DNA of 64,000 bases, taken from positions 4,799,388 to 4,863,387 of the forward strand of contig AP019702.1 in assembly GCA_006739055.1 (NCBI GenBank), written 5' to 3'. Positions 1-11,271 of this stretch are shown piece after piece. Under the pieces are notes generated by a model. That model saw nothing but the letters and a program-made list of their open reading frames with translations, had not been told where the DNA came from and ran no database searches. The translations under genes and the position numbers were made by a program. The DNA is from Allostella vacuolata. GTDB lineage: Bacteria > Pseudomonadota > Alphaproteobacteria > ATCC43930 > Allostellaceae. The first letter of the stretch is position 1. Every line of letters starts with the position of its first letter.

Positions 1-3006
<3,006 letters not shown>

Positions 3007-3009
3007 GGC

Positions 3010-3031
3010 GCCCGGCCGGGAACGGCCGGGC
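3010..3031 (+). terminator. Hairpin after carB
   Basis: Nine-base-pair GC stem (3010-3018 with 3023-3031) and a GGAA loop, four bases after the carB stop. A T-rich stretch begins a few bases later (GTGTTTCTTG). It is probably a transcription terminator or attenuating hairpin between carB and greA. The T-tract is imperfect, so read-through into greA is possible. Confidence 0.5.
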
Positions 3032-3105
3032 GGCCGTGTTTCTTGTGTCCCCCTTCCCCAGGGGGAACACTCGTGGTCCGTGAAATTTCCTACGGAACGG
3101 CACGC

Positions 3106-3579
3106 ATGAGCAAAGTCCCGATGACGGCCAGCGGTTACGAGAGTCTGGTCGAGGAGATGAAGCGTCTGAAGTCGGTCGACCGGCCGGAAGTGATTCGCGC
3201 CATCGCCGAGGCGCGCGAACACGGCGATCTGTCCGAGAACGCCGAGTACCATGCCGCGCGCGAGCGCCAGAGCTTCATCGAGGGACGATTGGGCGAGCTG
3301 GAGGACAAGATCGCCCGCGCCGAGGTGATCGACGTCTCCAAGCTGTCCGGCGACGTCGTCAAGTTCGGCGCCACGGTGACGCTGGCGGACGAGGACACCG
3401 ACGAGACCACCAGCTACCAGATCGTCGGCGAGGACGAGGCCGACATCAAGTCGCGCCTGCTCTCCATCACCTCGCCCCTGGCGCGTGCCCTGATCGGCAA
3501 GCAGAAGGGCGAGTCGGTCGAGGTGACGACCCCGCGCGGCGCCAAGTCCTACGAGATCATCAAGGTGGAGTTCCGCTGA
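3106..3579 (+). CDS. greA: Transcription elongation factor GreA
   Basis: GreA binds the RNA polymerase secondary channel and stimulates cleavage of backtracked transcripts. The protein is 157 residues, the normal family length. It has the N-terminal coiled coil ([19 protein letters not shown], carrying the acidic tip) and the C-terminal FKBP-like domain ([18 protein letters not shown]). An in-frame start at 3043 would add 21 unrelated residues. The ATG at 3106 gives the family-standard start, with GGAAC a few bases upstream. Confidence 0.96.
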   Translation: MSKVPMTASGYESLVEEMKRLKSVDRPEVIRAIAEAREHGDLSENAEYHAARERQSFIEGRLGELEDKIARAEVIDVSKLSGDVVKFGATVTLADEDTDETTSYQIVGEDEADIKSRLLSITSPLARALIGKQKGESVEVTTPRGAKSYEIIKVEFR

Positions 3580-3601
3580 GGCGCCCGCCGCTGACCGGAA
3601 C

Positions 3602-3629
3602 GGGCATCGTCTCCTGCGAGCCGATGCCC
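3602..3629. terminator. Hairpin between convergent greA and rpsU
   Basis: GGGCATCG at 3602-3609 pairs perfectly with CGATGCCC at 3622-3629. It lies in the short gap between two convergent genes. No T-tract is visible on either side, so its role as a bidirectional terminator is inferred from position. Confidence 0.35.
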
Positions 3630-3652
3630 CGGGTCGGTCGGCTCGCCGGCCG

Positions 3653-3856
3653 CTAGTAGCCCTCGCGCTCCAGGCGCTTGCGCAGCAGCTTGCGATAGCG
3701 GCGGACGGCCTCCGCCTGTTCGCGGGCGCGGCGCTCGGACGGCTTCTCGAAGTTGCGGCGCATCTTCATTTCCCGGAAAACGCCCTCGCGCTGCATCTTC
3801 TTCTTGAGGGCGCGCAGCGCCTGATCGACGTTGTTGTCTCGTACGAGGACTTGCAC
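3653..3856 (-). CDS. rpsU: 30S ribosomal protein S21
   Basis: Small basic ribosomal protein S21, which helps place mRNA on the 30S subunit. The sequence ([19 protein letters not shown], ending in an Arg/Lys-rich helix) matches alphaproteobacterial S21. I choose the GTG at 3856, giving 67 residues. An AAGGAG Shine-Dalgarno lies about 10 bases upstream of it, and the family normally begins at this Val/Met-Gln-Val-Leu-Val. The ATG at 3877 would put the Shine-Dalgarno inside the coding region. The gene converges on greA. Confidence 0.93.
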   Translation of the reverse strand: MQVLVRDNNVDQALRALKKKMQREGVFREMKMRRNFEKPSERRAREQAEAVRRYRKLLRKRLEREGY

Positions 3857-3944
3857 GGCGAAGGGCTCTCCTTTCATCGGCGAGCAAACCGGTCGGGCCA
3901 GAAGTATTCCGGCCCGGATTTCGGCTCGATATCACAATGGCCGT

Positions 3945-3961
3945 ATGCCGTAAATCGGCAT
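3945..3961. repeat. Short inverted repeat upstream of the ABC binding-protein gene
   Basis: ATGCCG and CGGCAT flank a 5-base AT-rich centre. The repeat lies in the 267-bp divergent gap between rpsU and the iron-type binding-protein gene. It could be an operator for either gene. Nothing else recognisable is seen in this gap. Confidence 0.3.
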
Positions 3962-4123
3962 TTATCACCCGAAAACGCGGCCGTTCCGCGCCTCCTGGCG
4001 CCCTTTGCGGGGATCACGGTCCTTGGCAAGTCCCCTTCCCGGGCCATACAGTTTTCCCCGCGCGGAAGACGCGGACGAGCAGGCGCCGGGCCCATGGGCA
4101 CCAGCACCGGGGAGGAGGACGAG

Positions 4124-5155
4124 ATGACGATGCGCAAGGGCCTGTTCGGCCTGGCCGTTCTGGTGATCGCCACCCTGGCCGCGCCGCCCGCGCGGGCCGA
4201 CCTGGCGGCCCTGCACGAATCGGCCAGGAAGGATGGCGAGCTGACCTGGTACGTCGCCCACTACACCACCCAGCAGGCCGAGGAGACCGGCCGCGCCTTC
4301 GAGAAGAAGTATCCCGGCATCAAGGTCAACGTGGTGCGGACCACCGCCCAGGTCGCCTACCAGCGCCTCAACCAGGACATCGGCGCCGGCGTCGCCAAGT
4401 GCGACGTCTTCAGCTCGACCGACATCGGCCACTACATCGAGCTGAAGAAGAAGGGCCTGCTGATGCCCTACAAGCCCGAGAACGCGGCCAAGCTGGCCGA
4501 GCCCTTCCAGAACTTCGACCCGGACGGCGTCTATTTCCCGACCGCGGCCGGGCTGATCGTCATCGGCTACCGCACCGACAAGCTGAAGCCCGAGGAACTG
4601 CCGAAGAACTGGACCGACCTGCTGGCGCCGAAATGGCGCAACCGGATCGCCACCGGGCATCCCGGCTTCTCGGGCTATGTCGGGGTGTGGGCGGTGCAGA
4701 TGCAGAAGCTGTACGGCTGGGAATTCTTCGAGAAGCTGGAGAAGAACCGCCCGCAGATCGGCCGCTCCATCAACGACACCGTGACCATGCTGAACGCCGG
4801 CGAGCGCCTCGTCTCGTTCGGGCCGACGGCCACGACCCTGGAGAGCGCCGACCGCGGCAACCCGGTCGGCGTCATCTACCCGACGGACGGCTCGCTCCTG
4901 ATGATCTCGCCGTCGGCGATCATGAAGAACACGTCCAAGCCGGCGGCGGCCAAGCTGTTCCTGGAGTTCCTGATGGACGTGGAGCATGCCCAGGTCGCGG
5001 TGAAGAACCGGCAGGAGAGCCTGCGCCCGGAGGTGAAGCCGCTGGCCGGGGCCAAGCCCTTCACCGAGTTCAAGGTGATCCGCCCGACCGACGCCGAGGT
5101 GTCCGACGGGGTGCCGAAGCTGATCGAGAAGTGGCGCGACCTGTTCGGCGGCTGA
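4124..5155 (+). CDS. Iron(III)-type ABC transporter periplasmic binding protein
   Basis: Protein of 343 residues with a Sec signal peptide ending near ARA (about residue 25). A bilobal class 1 binding domain follows, of the FbpA/AfuA type (DGELTWYVAHYTTQQ near its start, YPTDGSLLMISPSA later). Members capture ferric iron, or less often small organic anions, and hand them to an FbpB-type permease; the permease is the next gene. The ATG at 4124 has a strong GGAGGAGGA Shine-Dalgarno. An upstream in-frame start at 3851 overlaps the rpsU leader and adds no signal-like sequence. The ligand cannot be fixed from sequence. Confidence 0.85.
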   Translation: MTMRKGLFGLAVLVIATLAAPPARADLAALHESARKDGELTWYVAHYTTQQAEETGRAFEKKYPGIKVNVVRTTAQVAYQRLNQDIGAGVAKCDVFSSTDIGHYIELKKKGLLMPYKPENAAKLAEPFQNFDPDGVYFPTAAGLIVIGYRTDKLKPEELPKNWTDLLAPKWRNRIATGHPGFSGYVGVWAVQMQKLYGWEFFEKLEKNRPQIGRSINDTVTMLNAGERLVSFGPTATTLESADRGNPVGVIYPTDGSLLMISPSAIMKNTSKPAAAKLFLEFLMDVEHAQVAVKNRQESLRPEVKPLAGAKPFTEFKVIRPTDAEVSDGVPKLIEKWRDLFGG

Positions 5156-5180
5156 CGGCGCCCGGCCGGGGCACGGTCCC

Positions 5181-6944
5181 ATGGCCGACCAGGTGGCGGC
5201 GGGCCAGGCGGCAGAGGGCCAGGCGGCAGCCGGGGCCCGGCCCGGCTGGGCGGCGCGCCGGCGCAACTTCGACCCGACCGTCCTGGTCTGGCTGCTGCTC
5301 GCCGCCATCCTGGTCTTCCTGGTCGTAAACCCGCTGCTTCGGCTGGTGCTCACCAGCTTCCTGGAAAAGGACACCGGGGCCTTCACCCTCGCCAACTACG
5401 CCGCGGCCTACGGGCGGTCGCGCTATGTGCTGGCGCTGTGGAACTCGGTCGTGCTGGGGGCCGCCGTCTCGGCACTCTGCCTGGTGCTGGCGGTGCCGCT
5501 CGCCTGGGGGGTGTCGCGCACCGACATGCCGGGCAAGGGGCTGGTGCGGCTGCTGGTGCTCGGCACCTTCATCACCCCGCCCTATCTGGGTGCCATCGGC
5601 TGGATCCTGCTGGCCGGGCCCAACGCGGGCTGGGTCAACCGCATCTGGCGCGGACTGACCGGGGCCGAGGACCCGCTGTTCGACATCTACAGCTTCCCCG
5701 GCCTGACCTTCATCATCGCGCTCTACTCGTTCCCCTACCTCTTCATCTTCGTCAGCGCCGCGCTCGACCTCGTCTCGTCGGAGATGGAGGACGCGGCCAG
5801 CATCCTCGGCGCCGGCAAGTGGCGGACGACCTTCCGCATCACCCTGCCGATGGTCCTGCCGGCGATCCTGGGCGGCCTCATCATCACCTTCCTGGAGGCG
5901 ATCGCGCTGTTCGGGTCGCCGGCGCTGATCGCGCTGCCGGCCCGCTTCAACGTCGTCACCACCCAGCTCTGGCAGTTCTTCTCGCACCCCGCCCGGGTCG
6001 AGGTGGCGGCCGCCTTCGCCATGCCGCTGCTGCTCGTCACCATCGGCCTCTTCTGGGTGCAGCAGCGCATCATCCGCCGGCGCGGCTTCGTGGCGCTGAC
6101 CGGCAAGGGCGGCGAGCGCCGGCCGATGCAGCTCGGCCCGTGGCGCTGGGTGCTCTTCGCCTACGCCCTGCTGGTGCTGACGCTGGCAGTGCTGCTGCCC
6201 TACCTGATCCTGGGCCAGGCGGCCTTCGCCAAGGCCTGGGGCCGCGGCTTCGGGTTCGACAACCTGACCCTGGACAACTTCCATTTCCTGCTGTTCCAGC
6301 ACGCCACCGCGCGCCAGTCGGTGGTCAACAGCTTCCTCTACGCGTCCGCCACCGCCTGCATCGCAATCGGCCTGGCGCTGGCCATCGCCTATATCGTGCA
6401 GCGCCGGCTGGTGCCGTTCGGCGGCATCCTGTCGTTCCTGTGCATGGCGCCGTTCGTCATCCCCGGGATCGTGCTGGCGATCGGCTTCTATGCCGCCTAT
6501 GCGCCGCCGCCGCTGTCCCTTTATGGCACCGCCTGGATCCTCATCCTCGCCTTCACCACCCGCTTCCTGCCGATCGCCTTCGCCAACGCCTCGGCCTCGA
6601 TCCGCTCGATCAACCCCGAGATGGAGGATGCGGTGCGCATCCTGGGCGGCAGCCGGCTCACCGCCGTGGTCCGGGTGGTGGTGCCGCTCCTGAAGAGCGG
6701 GCTGGTCGGCGCCTGGCTGCTGGTCTTCATCCCCGCCACCCGCGAGCTGTCGGCCGCCATCTTCCTCTACGGCCCCGACACGCGGACCATGGCGGTGATG
6801 CTGTTCGACCTGTCGGAGGAGGGCAATTTCGAGCGGCTGGCGGCACTCGGCTGGATGCTGCTCGGCGCCACCATCGTCATCGTCGCCATCGGCTACCGCA
6901 TCGTCGGCCGGGACTTCATGTTGCGCCGGGGCGGCAGCGATTAG
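5181..6944 (+). CDS. ABC transporter permease, fused two-domain FbpB type
   Basis: Inner-membrane permease of 587 residues built from two homologous halves, as in FbpB/SfuB. Each half carries a cytoplasmic EAA-type loop that contacts the ATPase (EMEDAASILGAGKW near residue 200 and EMEDAVRILGGS near 480). About twelve hydrophobic segments are visible. It starts 25 bp after the binding-protein gene and is surely co-transcribed with it. The expected third gene, the FbpC-type ATPase, is not here; a CoA transferase follows instead. The ATPase is presumably elsewhere or shared. Confidence 0.88.
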   Translation: MADQVAAGQAAEGQAAAGARPGWAARRRNFDPTVLVWLLLAAILVFLVVNPLLRLVLTSFLEKDTGAFTLANYAAAYGRSRYVLALWNSVVLGAAVSALCLVLAVPLAWGVSRTDMPGKGLVRLLVLGTFITPPYLGAIGWILLAGPNAGWVNRIWRGLTGAEDPLFDIYSFPGLTFIIALYSFPYLFIFVSAALDLVSSEMEDAASILGAGKWRTTFRITLPMVLPAILGGLIITFLEAIALFGSPALIALPARFNVVTTQLWQFFSHPARVEVAAAFAMPLLLVTIGLFWVQQRIIRRRGFVALTGKGGERRPMQLGPWRWVLFAYALLVLTLAVLLPYLILGQAAFAKAWGRGFGFDNLTLDNFHFLLFQHATARQSVVNSFLYASATACIAIGLALAIAYIVQRRLVPFGGILSFLCMAPFVIPGIVLAIGFYAAYAPPPLSLYGTAWILILAFTTRFLPIAFANASASIRSINPEMEDAVRILGGSRLTAVVRVVVPLLKSGLVGAWLLVFIPATRELSAAIFLYGPDTRTMAVMLFDLSEEGNFERLAALGWMLLGATIVIVAIGYRIVGRDFMLRRGGSD

Positions 6945-6963
6945 CCCTCCCGCCGCGGGAGGG
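6945..6963. terminator. Hairpin after permease gene
   Basis: CCCTCCCG (6945-6952) pairs with CGGGAGGG (6956-6963), starting directly after the stop codon. No T-tract follows. It is probably a terminator or a 3'-end stabilising hairpin for the two-gene transporter transcript. Confidence 0.4.
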
Positions 6964-7016
6964 CGGTCGGCTAGTCTGTCGCCCCAGCGATTTCCATCCC
7001 GATCCCAAGAGGCATC

Positions 7017-8207
7017 ATGACCGCCCACGACGCCATGCCGCTCGCCCGCTTCAAGGTTCTCGATCTGACCCGGGTGCGTGCCGGCCCGACCTGCGTGCGC
7101 CAGCTGGCGGACTGGGGCGCGCAGGTGATCAAGATCGAATCTCCGCCGGCGATCGAGCAGGGCGAGGCGCTGGGCGGCGCCCGGCACGGCTTCGACTTCC
7201 AGAACCTGCACCGCAACAAGCGGTCCATGACCTTGAACCTGAAGTCGCCCGAGGGCCTGGCGATCTTCAAGAAGCTGGTCGAGGACGCCGACGTGGTGGT
7301 CGAGAACTACCGCCCCGACGTGAAGTTCCGGCTCGGCGTCGACTACGAGACGCTGAAGGCGATCAACCCGCGCATCGTCCTCGGCTCGATCTCGGGCTTC
7401 GGCCAGGACGGCCCCTATCGCGGCCGGCCCGGCTTCGACCAGATCGCCCAGGGCATGGGCGGGCTGATGTCGATCACCGGCCTGCCCGGCCAGGGCCCTG
7501 TGCGCGTCGGCATCCCGATCGCCGACCTGACCGCCGGCATCTTCTGCGCCATGGGCATCCTGGTGGCGCTGCTGGAACGCGAGGTGTCCGGCCAGGGACA
7601 GTGGGTGCAGTCGTCCCTGCTCCAGGCGCAGATCGCCATGCTCGATTTCCAGGCCGCGCGCTGGCTGATGGCGGGCGAGGTGCCCGGGCAGGCCGGCAAC
7701 GACCACCCGACCTCGATCCCGACCGGCGTCTTCAAGACGGCCGACGGCCATATCAACATCGCCGCCACCGGCGGCGGCATCTACAAGCGCTTCTGCGAGG
7801 CGATCGGCGCCCCGCACCTGGCGACCGACCCCGACTACGCGACCGGGCCCGCCCGCTCGGCCAACCGCAAGGCGCTCAACGCCATCATCGAGGCGATCAC
7901 CCTGACCCGGCCGAGCGCCCACTGGATCGACCTGCTGAACGAGGCCGGGGTGCCGAGCGGCCCGATCTACTCGATCGACCAGGTGTTCTCCGACCCGCAG
8001 GTCGAGCATCTCGGCATCGCGCAGGGGGTCGAGCATCCGGTGCTGGGCCCGCAGAAGCTGGTCGGCCAGGCGGTCGAGCTGTCGCGCACCCCGAGCGTCC
8101 TCCACTCGGCCACCCCGGAGCAGGGCGTCGACACCGACGCCATCCTGAAGGGCATCGGCTACGACGACGCGGCGATTGCCGCGCTGCGCGAGAAGAACGC
8201 GATCTGA
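7017..8207 (+). CDS. CaiB/BaiF family (class III) CoA transferase
   Basis: Class III CoA transferase of 396 residues, the usual family length. These enzymes move CoA between carboxylic acids through an aspartyl-CoA thioester. The N-terminal signature (VLDLTRVRAGPTCVRQLADW) and GFGQDGPYRGRPGFDQIAQG are present. Asp141 in GFDQ is the likely catalytic aspartate by alignment with formyl-CoA transferase. The late HPVLGPQKLVG region is also typical. The acid substrate is not predictable. It stands alone between the permease hairpin and a convergent DUF2000 gene. Confidence 0.88.
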   Translation: MTAHDAMPLARFKVLDLTRVRAGPTCVRQLADWGAQVIKIESPPAIEQGEALGGARHGFDFQNLHRNKRSMTLNLKSPEGLAIFKKLVEDADVVVENYRPDVKFRLGVDYETLKAINPRIVLGSISGFGQDGPYRGRPGFDQIAQGMGGLMSITGLPGQGPVRVGIPIADLTAGIFCAMGILVALLEREVSGQGQWVQSSLLQAQIAMLDFQAARWLMAGEVPGQAGNDHPTSIPTGVFKTADGHINIAATGGGIYKRFCEAIGAPHLATDPDYATGPARSANRKALNAIIEAITLTRPSAHWIDLLNEAGVPSGPIYSIDQVFSDPQVEHLGIAQGVEHPVLGPQKLVGQAVELSRTPSVLHSATPEQGVDTDAILKGIGYDDAAIAALREKNAI

Positions 8208-8212
8208 GGCAC

Positions 8213-8623
8213 CTACGGATGCAGCCGGAGGCCGTCGATCACCTTGTCGACGGCCTTGCGGTCGCCGTGGAGCGCCAGGCCGACCAGATCGAGCGCGTCG
8301 GTCGGGACGGCCGCCACGGCACCGCGATTGGCGGCATCGTGGCTGGTCGAGAACAGTTCCCGGGTGTAGATCGACGGCACCAGCCCGCGGCCGCGGCTGC
8401 GGCGCAGGGTCCGGGCGAGTTCCGCACCGGTGGCGGCGAAGACCAGGATCGGCTGCCGGACCAGCGGTCCGTAGCGCTGGCCATCGGCATCGACATAGGG
8501 CTCGCCCGGCAGTTCGGGATGGAGCCCGACCAGCCCGCCCGACAGGAAGGCGGCGACGTTCAGCTTCTGCCAGACGTCGAGTTCGTCGCGGATCACGACG
8601 GCAATCTTGGTTTCGAATCGCAT
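8213..8623 (-). CDS. DUF2000 family protein
   Basis: Protein of 136 residues matching the DUF2000 family pattern: the start MRFETKIAVVIRDELDVWQK, then LNVAAFLSGGLVG, QPILVFAATGAEL and FSTSHDAANRGAVAA. The biochemical function is unknown. It is divergent from an AraC-type regulator with only 38 bp between the starts, an arrangement suggesting that the regulator controls it. An alternative ATG three codons upstream (8632) is equally possible. Confidence 0.8.
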   Translation of the reverse strand: MRFETKIAVVIRDELDVWQKLNVAAFLSGGLVGLHPELPGEPYVDADGQRYGPLVRQPILVFAATGAELARTLRRSRGRGLVPSIYTRELFSTSHDAANRGAVAAVPTDALDLVGLALHGDRKAVDKVIDGLRLHP

Positions 8624-8661
8624 GGCGGGCATCCTGGCGCCATGAACCGCGGGCGTATTGA

Positions 8662-9528
8662 ATGATCGTGCAGGCCGCCGCGGCCGACTGGATCCGTGCC
8701 GCGCCGGCAACGGCGGAGATCGAGCGCATCGAGGCCTTCTTCCTCGGCCATGCCTACGAACCCCACCGGCACGACACCTATGCCCTCGGCCTGACGCTGC
8801 AGGGGCTGCAGACCTTCCGCTATCGCGGCGTGCGGGCCTGCAGCCGGCCGGGCAACGCCATCCTCCTCCACCCCGACGAGCTGCATGACGGCCGGGCCGG
8901 CGCGCCGGGGGGCTTCCGCTACCGCATGCTGTACGTCGAGCCGCGCCTGATCCAGGCGGCCGGCGGGCATCCGGCCGGTGCGCTGCCCTTCGTGCGCGAG
9001 GCGATCTCGACCGACCCGCGGGTGATCGCCATCCTGGCGGCCGCCTTCGCCGACCTGGACCGCGCCCCGGACGGCATCGAGACTGCCGGGATTGCCGTCG
9101 GCCTGGCCGACGCGCTGGCCGCGCTCGACCCATCCCTGCCCCGCCGCTGGTCCCCGCCCGTCTGCGCGGCCGCGGTCGAGCGGGCGCGCGCGATGCTGCA
9201 CGAGCAGTTCGACCAGCCGGTCCCGGCCGAAGCCCTCGAAGCCGCGAGCGGCCTCGACCGCTACACCCTGGCCCGGCAGTTCCGCCGCCGCCTCGGCACC
9301 AGCCCCCATCGCTACCTGACGATGCGCCGGCTCGACGCGGTGCGGCAGGCGATCGCGCGGGGCGCGTCCCTGGCCGATGCGGCCGCCGCCGGCGGCTTCG
9401 CCGACCAGAGCCACATGACCCGGCACTTCAAGCGAGCCTACGGCCTGTCGCCCGGCCGCTGGCGGCGGCTGCGCGACGGCGCTCCCGGCAGTGCACGGGC
9501 CACCCGGGGCGAGGCTCGCGAGGGATAG
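8662..9528 (+). CDS. AraC family transcriptional regulator
   Basis: Regulator of 288 residues. The N-terminal part is a cupin-like ligand-binding domain (EPHRHDTYALGLTLQG, HPDELHDG). The C-terminal 100 residues form the double helix-turn-helix of AraC proteins (SGLDRYTLARQFRRRLG, then AAAGGFADQSHMTRHFKRAYG). The close divergent placement against the DUF2000 gene makes that gene its first candidate target. The effector is unknown. Confidence 0.88.
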   Translation: MIVQAAAADWIRAAPATAEIERIEAFFLGHAYEPHRHDTYALGLTLQGLQTFRYRGVRACSRPGNAILLHPDELHDGRAGAPGGFRYRMLYVEPRLIQAAGGHPAGALPFVREAISTDPRVIAILAAAFADLDRAPDGIETAGIAVGLADALAALDPSLPRRWSPPVCAAAVERARAMLHEQFDQPVPAEALEAASGLDRYTLARQFRRRLGTSPHRYLTMRRLDAVRQAIARGASLADAAAAGGFADQSHMTRHFKRAYGLSPGRWRRLRDGAPGSARATRGEAREG

Positions 9529-9620
9529 GGCCCGGCACCGGCCGGGCGATGCGCCGGCCGGGCGCATCATGCTATACGGGCTGCCGCAACCCCGCCAGAA
9601 GCCGGATCGAGAGGTTTCCC

Positions 9621-10439
9621 ATGCCCGACGACGTCGTCCGCCTGCCCGAACTCACCAAGCACATGATCGCCGAGATCGACGGCGCGATCGGCTGGATCAC
9701 CTTCAACAAGCCGGAGCGGCGCAACGCCGTGTCGACCGACATGTGGGAGGCGCTGCCCAAGATCCTCGACGAGTTCGAGGCCAATCCCCAGGTCCGGGTC
9801 ATCGTCCTGAAGGGCGCGGGCGACAAGGCCTTCGTGTCGGGCGCCGACATCTCGCAGTTCGAGCAGGCCCGCAACACGCCCGAGCAGGTCGCGGCCTACG
9901 AGCGCTTCGTGGAGAATTCCAGCGACCGGCTGCGCCATGTGGGCAAGCCGACCATCGCCATGATCCGCGGCTGGTGCGTCGGCGGCGGCGTCGCCATCAC
10001 CCTCAACACCGACATCCGCATCTGTTCCGACGACAGCCGCTTCGCCATCCCGGCCGCCAAGCTCGGCCTCGGCTATCGCGCGACCGGCATCAACAAGCTG
10101 GTGTCGATCGTCGGCCCTGCCTTCGCCAAGGAGATCTTCTTCACCGCGCGCGCCTTCTCGGCGGCCGAGGCGGAGAAGATGGGGCTGGTGAACCGGGTCG
10201 TCCCGGCGGCCGAGCTGGAAAGCTACGTCCGCGAATATTGCGAGACGATCGCCGCCAACGCCCCGCTCACCATCCTCGCCGTCAAGCGCGAGGTGGAGGA
10301 GATCGCCGGCAAGCTGCCGGGCCATGTCGATGCCGAGCTGTGCGACCGTCTGGTCAAGGCCTGCTTCGCCAGCGCCGACTACAAGGAAGGGCGCAGCGCC
10401 TTCATGGAAAAGCGCAAGCCGGTCTTCAAGGGCGCCTAG
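9621..10439 (+). CDS. Crotonase-fold protein annotated as enoyl-CoA hydratase, catalytic Glu pair absent
   Basis: Protein of 272 residues with the complete crotonase fold: AxxDI-type SGADISQF segment, oxyanion-hole region GWCVGGGVAITLN, and C-terminal EGRSAFMEKRKPVFKG. Aligned by eye to rat mitochondrial enoyl-CoA hydratase, both catalytic glutamates are alanine here (Ala125 in GGGVAI and Ala145 in IPAAK). A classical hydratase reaction is therefore doubtful. It may be an isomerase, a hydrolase or another crotonase activity. The ATG at 9621 follows an AGAGG site; the 9549 start adds a non-homologous extension. Confidence 0.85.
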   Translation: MPDDVVRLPELTKHMIAEIDGAIGWITFNKPERRNAVSTDMWEALPKILDEFEANPQVRVIVLKGAGDKAFVSGADISQFEQARNTPEQVAAYERFVENSSDRLRHVGKPTIAMIRGWCVGGGVAITLNTDIRICSDDSRFAIPAAKLGLGYRATGINKLVSIVGPAFAKEIFFTARAFSAAEAEKMGLVNRVVPAAELESYVREYCETIAANAPLTILAVKREVEEIAGKLPGHVDAELCDRLVKACFASADYKEGRSAFMEKRKPVFKGA

Positions 10440-10466
10440 ATCCCCGCGGGATCCCGGGCCGGATGG

Positions 10467-10498
10467 GGGCGGGGCGGGCCGGGGGGCCCGCCCCGCCC
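10467..10498. terminator. Perfect 14-bp GC hairpin between convergent genes
   Basis: Bases 10467-10480 pair perfectly with 10485-10498 around a GGGG loop. The hairpin ends exactly where the minus-strand IalB stop begins. It has no T-tract. It is probably a bidirectional terminator for the crotonase and IalB transcripts. Confidence 0.5.
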
Positions 10499-11146
10499 TC
10501 AACGCTTGCGCAGTTCCGCCAGGCCGCGGGTCAGGCCGCGCAGCGACACCGGCACGCGGATGATCTCGTCCGTCTCCTTGCGCGAATAGGCGATCACCAC
10601 TTCCTTGCCGCCGCGCATCTCGGCCAGCAGGTCGTCGTCGACCGCGGCCATGACCGAGCAGTTGTCGGGGCCGCAGGTGCGGATGCCGACCTCTCGGATC
10701 GGGCGCTGGTCGACCTGCATGATGACGCCCGCATCCTGGATCGCAACCGGCGGCAGCTTGATGATCATCGCCGGCTTGGATTCCGGTGCGAAATAGCCGA
10801 TCGCCATCGCCAGGGCCAGGCGTTCGGGCGAATCCTTGTGGCTCAGCCGCTGTTCGATGAAGCAGGTCGCCTTGGGCGCGTTGGCCGGGCGCTCGCAGCC
10901 GAGCCGCCAGTCGTCGAAACGCTCGCCGCCGGCGGCGCCGGCAGCGCCGGCCGCAGCCGCAGCGCCGGCGGCCCCCGCGGCCACGGCCGGCGCCTTGGGA
11001 ACGCTCGCCTGCCGCGAAGCCGGCGCGGGCTTGGCCTTCTGCCGGGCCGCGGCGGGCCTGGGCTTGTCCTGGGCCGCCGCCGGGCCGGGTCCGGCGACGA
11101 GCAGCCCGGCCGCGACCAGCAGCAGGGCGTTCTTGACGATGCGCAT
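10499..11146 (-). CDS. Invasion-associated locus B (IalB) family protein
   Basis: Exported protein of 215 residues. A signal peptide ([22 protein letters not shown]) is followed by a low-complexity Lys/Pro/Ala and then Ala/Gly linker (about residues 25-75). The IalB domain follows ([39 protein letters not shown]). Named after a Bartonella locus, the family is common in free-living alphaproteobacteria, where its function is unclear. The two conserved cysteines in the TCGPDNC segment are present. The start at 11146 places the signal peptide at the N-terminus; the 11194 start adds 16 basic residues. Confidence 0.85.
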   Translation of the reverse strand: MRIVKNALLLVAAGLLVAGPGPAAAQDKPRPAAARQKAKPAPASRQASVPKAPAVAAGAAGAAAAAGAAGAAGGERFDDWRLGCERPANAPKATCFIEQRLSHKDSPERLALAMAIGYFAPESKPAMIIKLPPVAIQDAGVIMQVDQRPIREVGIRTCGPDNCSVMAAVDDDLLAEMRGGKEVVIAYSRKETDEIIRVPVSLRGLTRGLAELRKR

Positions 11147-11271
11147 GGCCGCTAGGTGGCGCGCGCGGGCACGCCGCGCAAGCCCGAATCGCACGCGGCC
11201 GCCGGTCGCTTGACGGGCAGGCGTCCCTCCTCCTTAGCTCTGGGCGCGACGCATCGGCACAGGAGACGCGA

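Noticed and set aside
5070-8729. Minus-strand open frame of 1,219 codons
   Set aside because: It lies antisense to the permease and CoA transferase genes. Its Arg/Gly/His/Gln-rich composition is the shadow of GC-rich third positions, and only the DUF2000 gene at its end is real.
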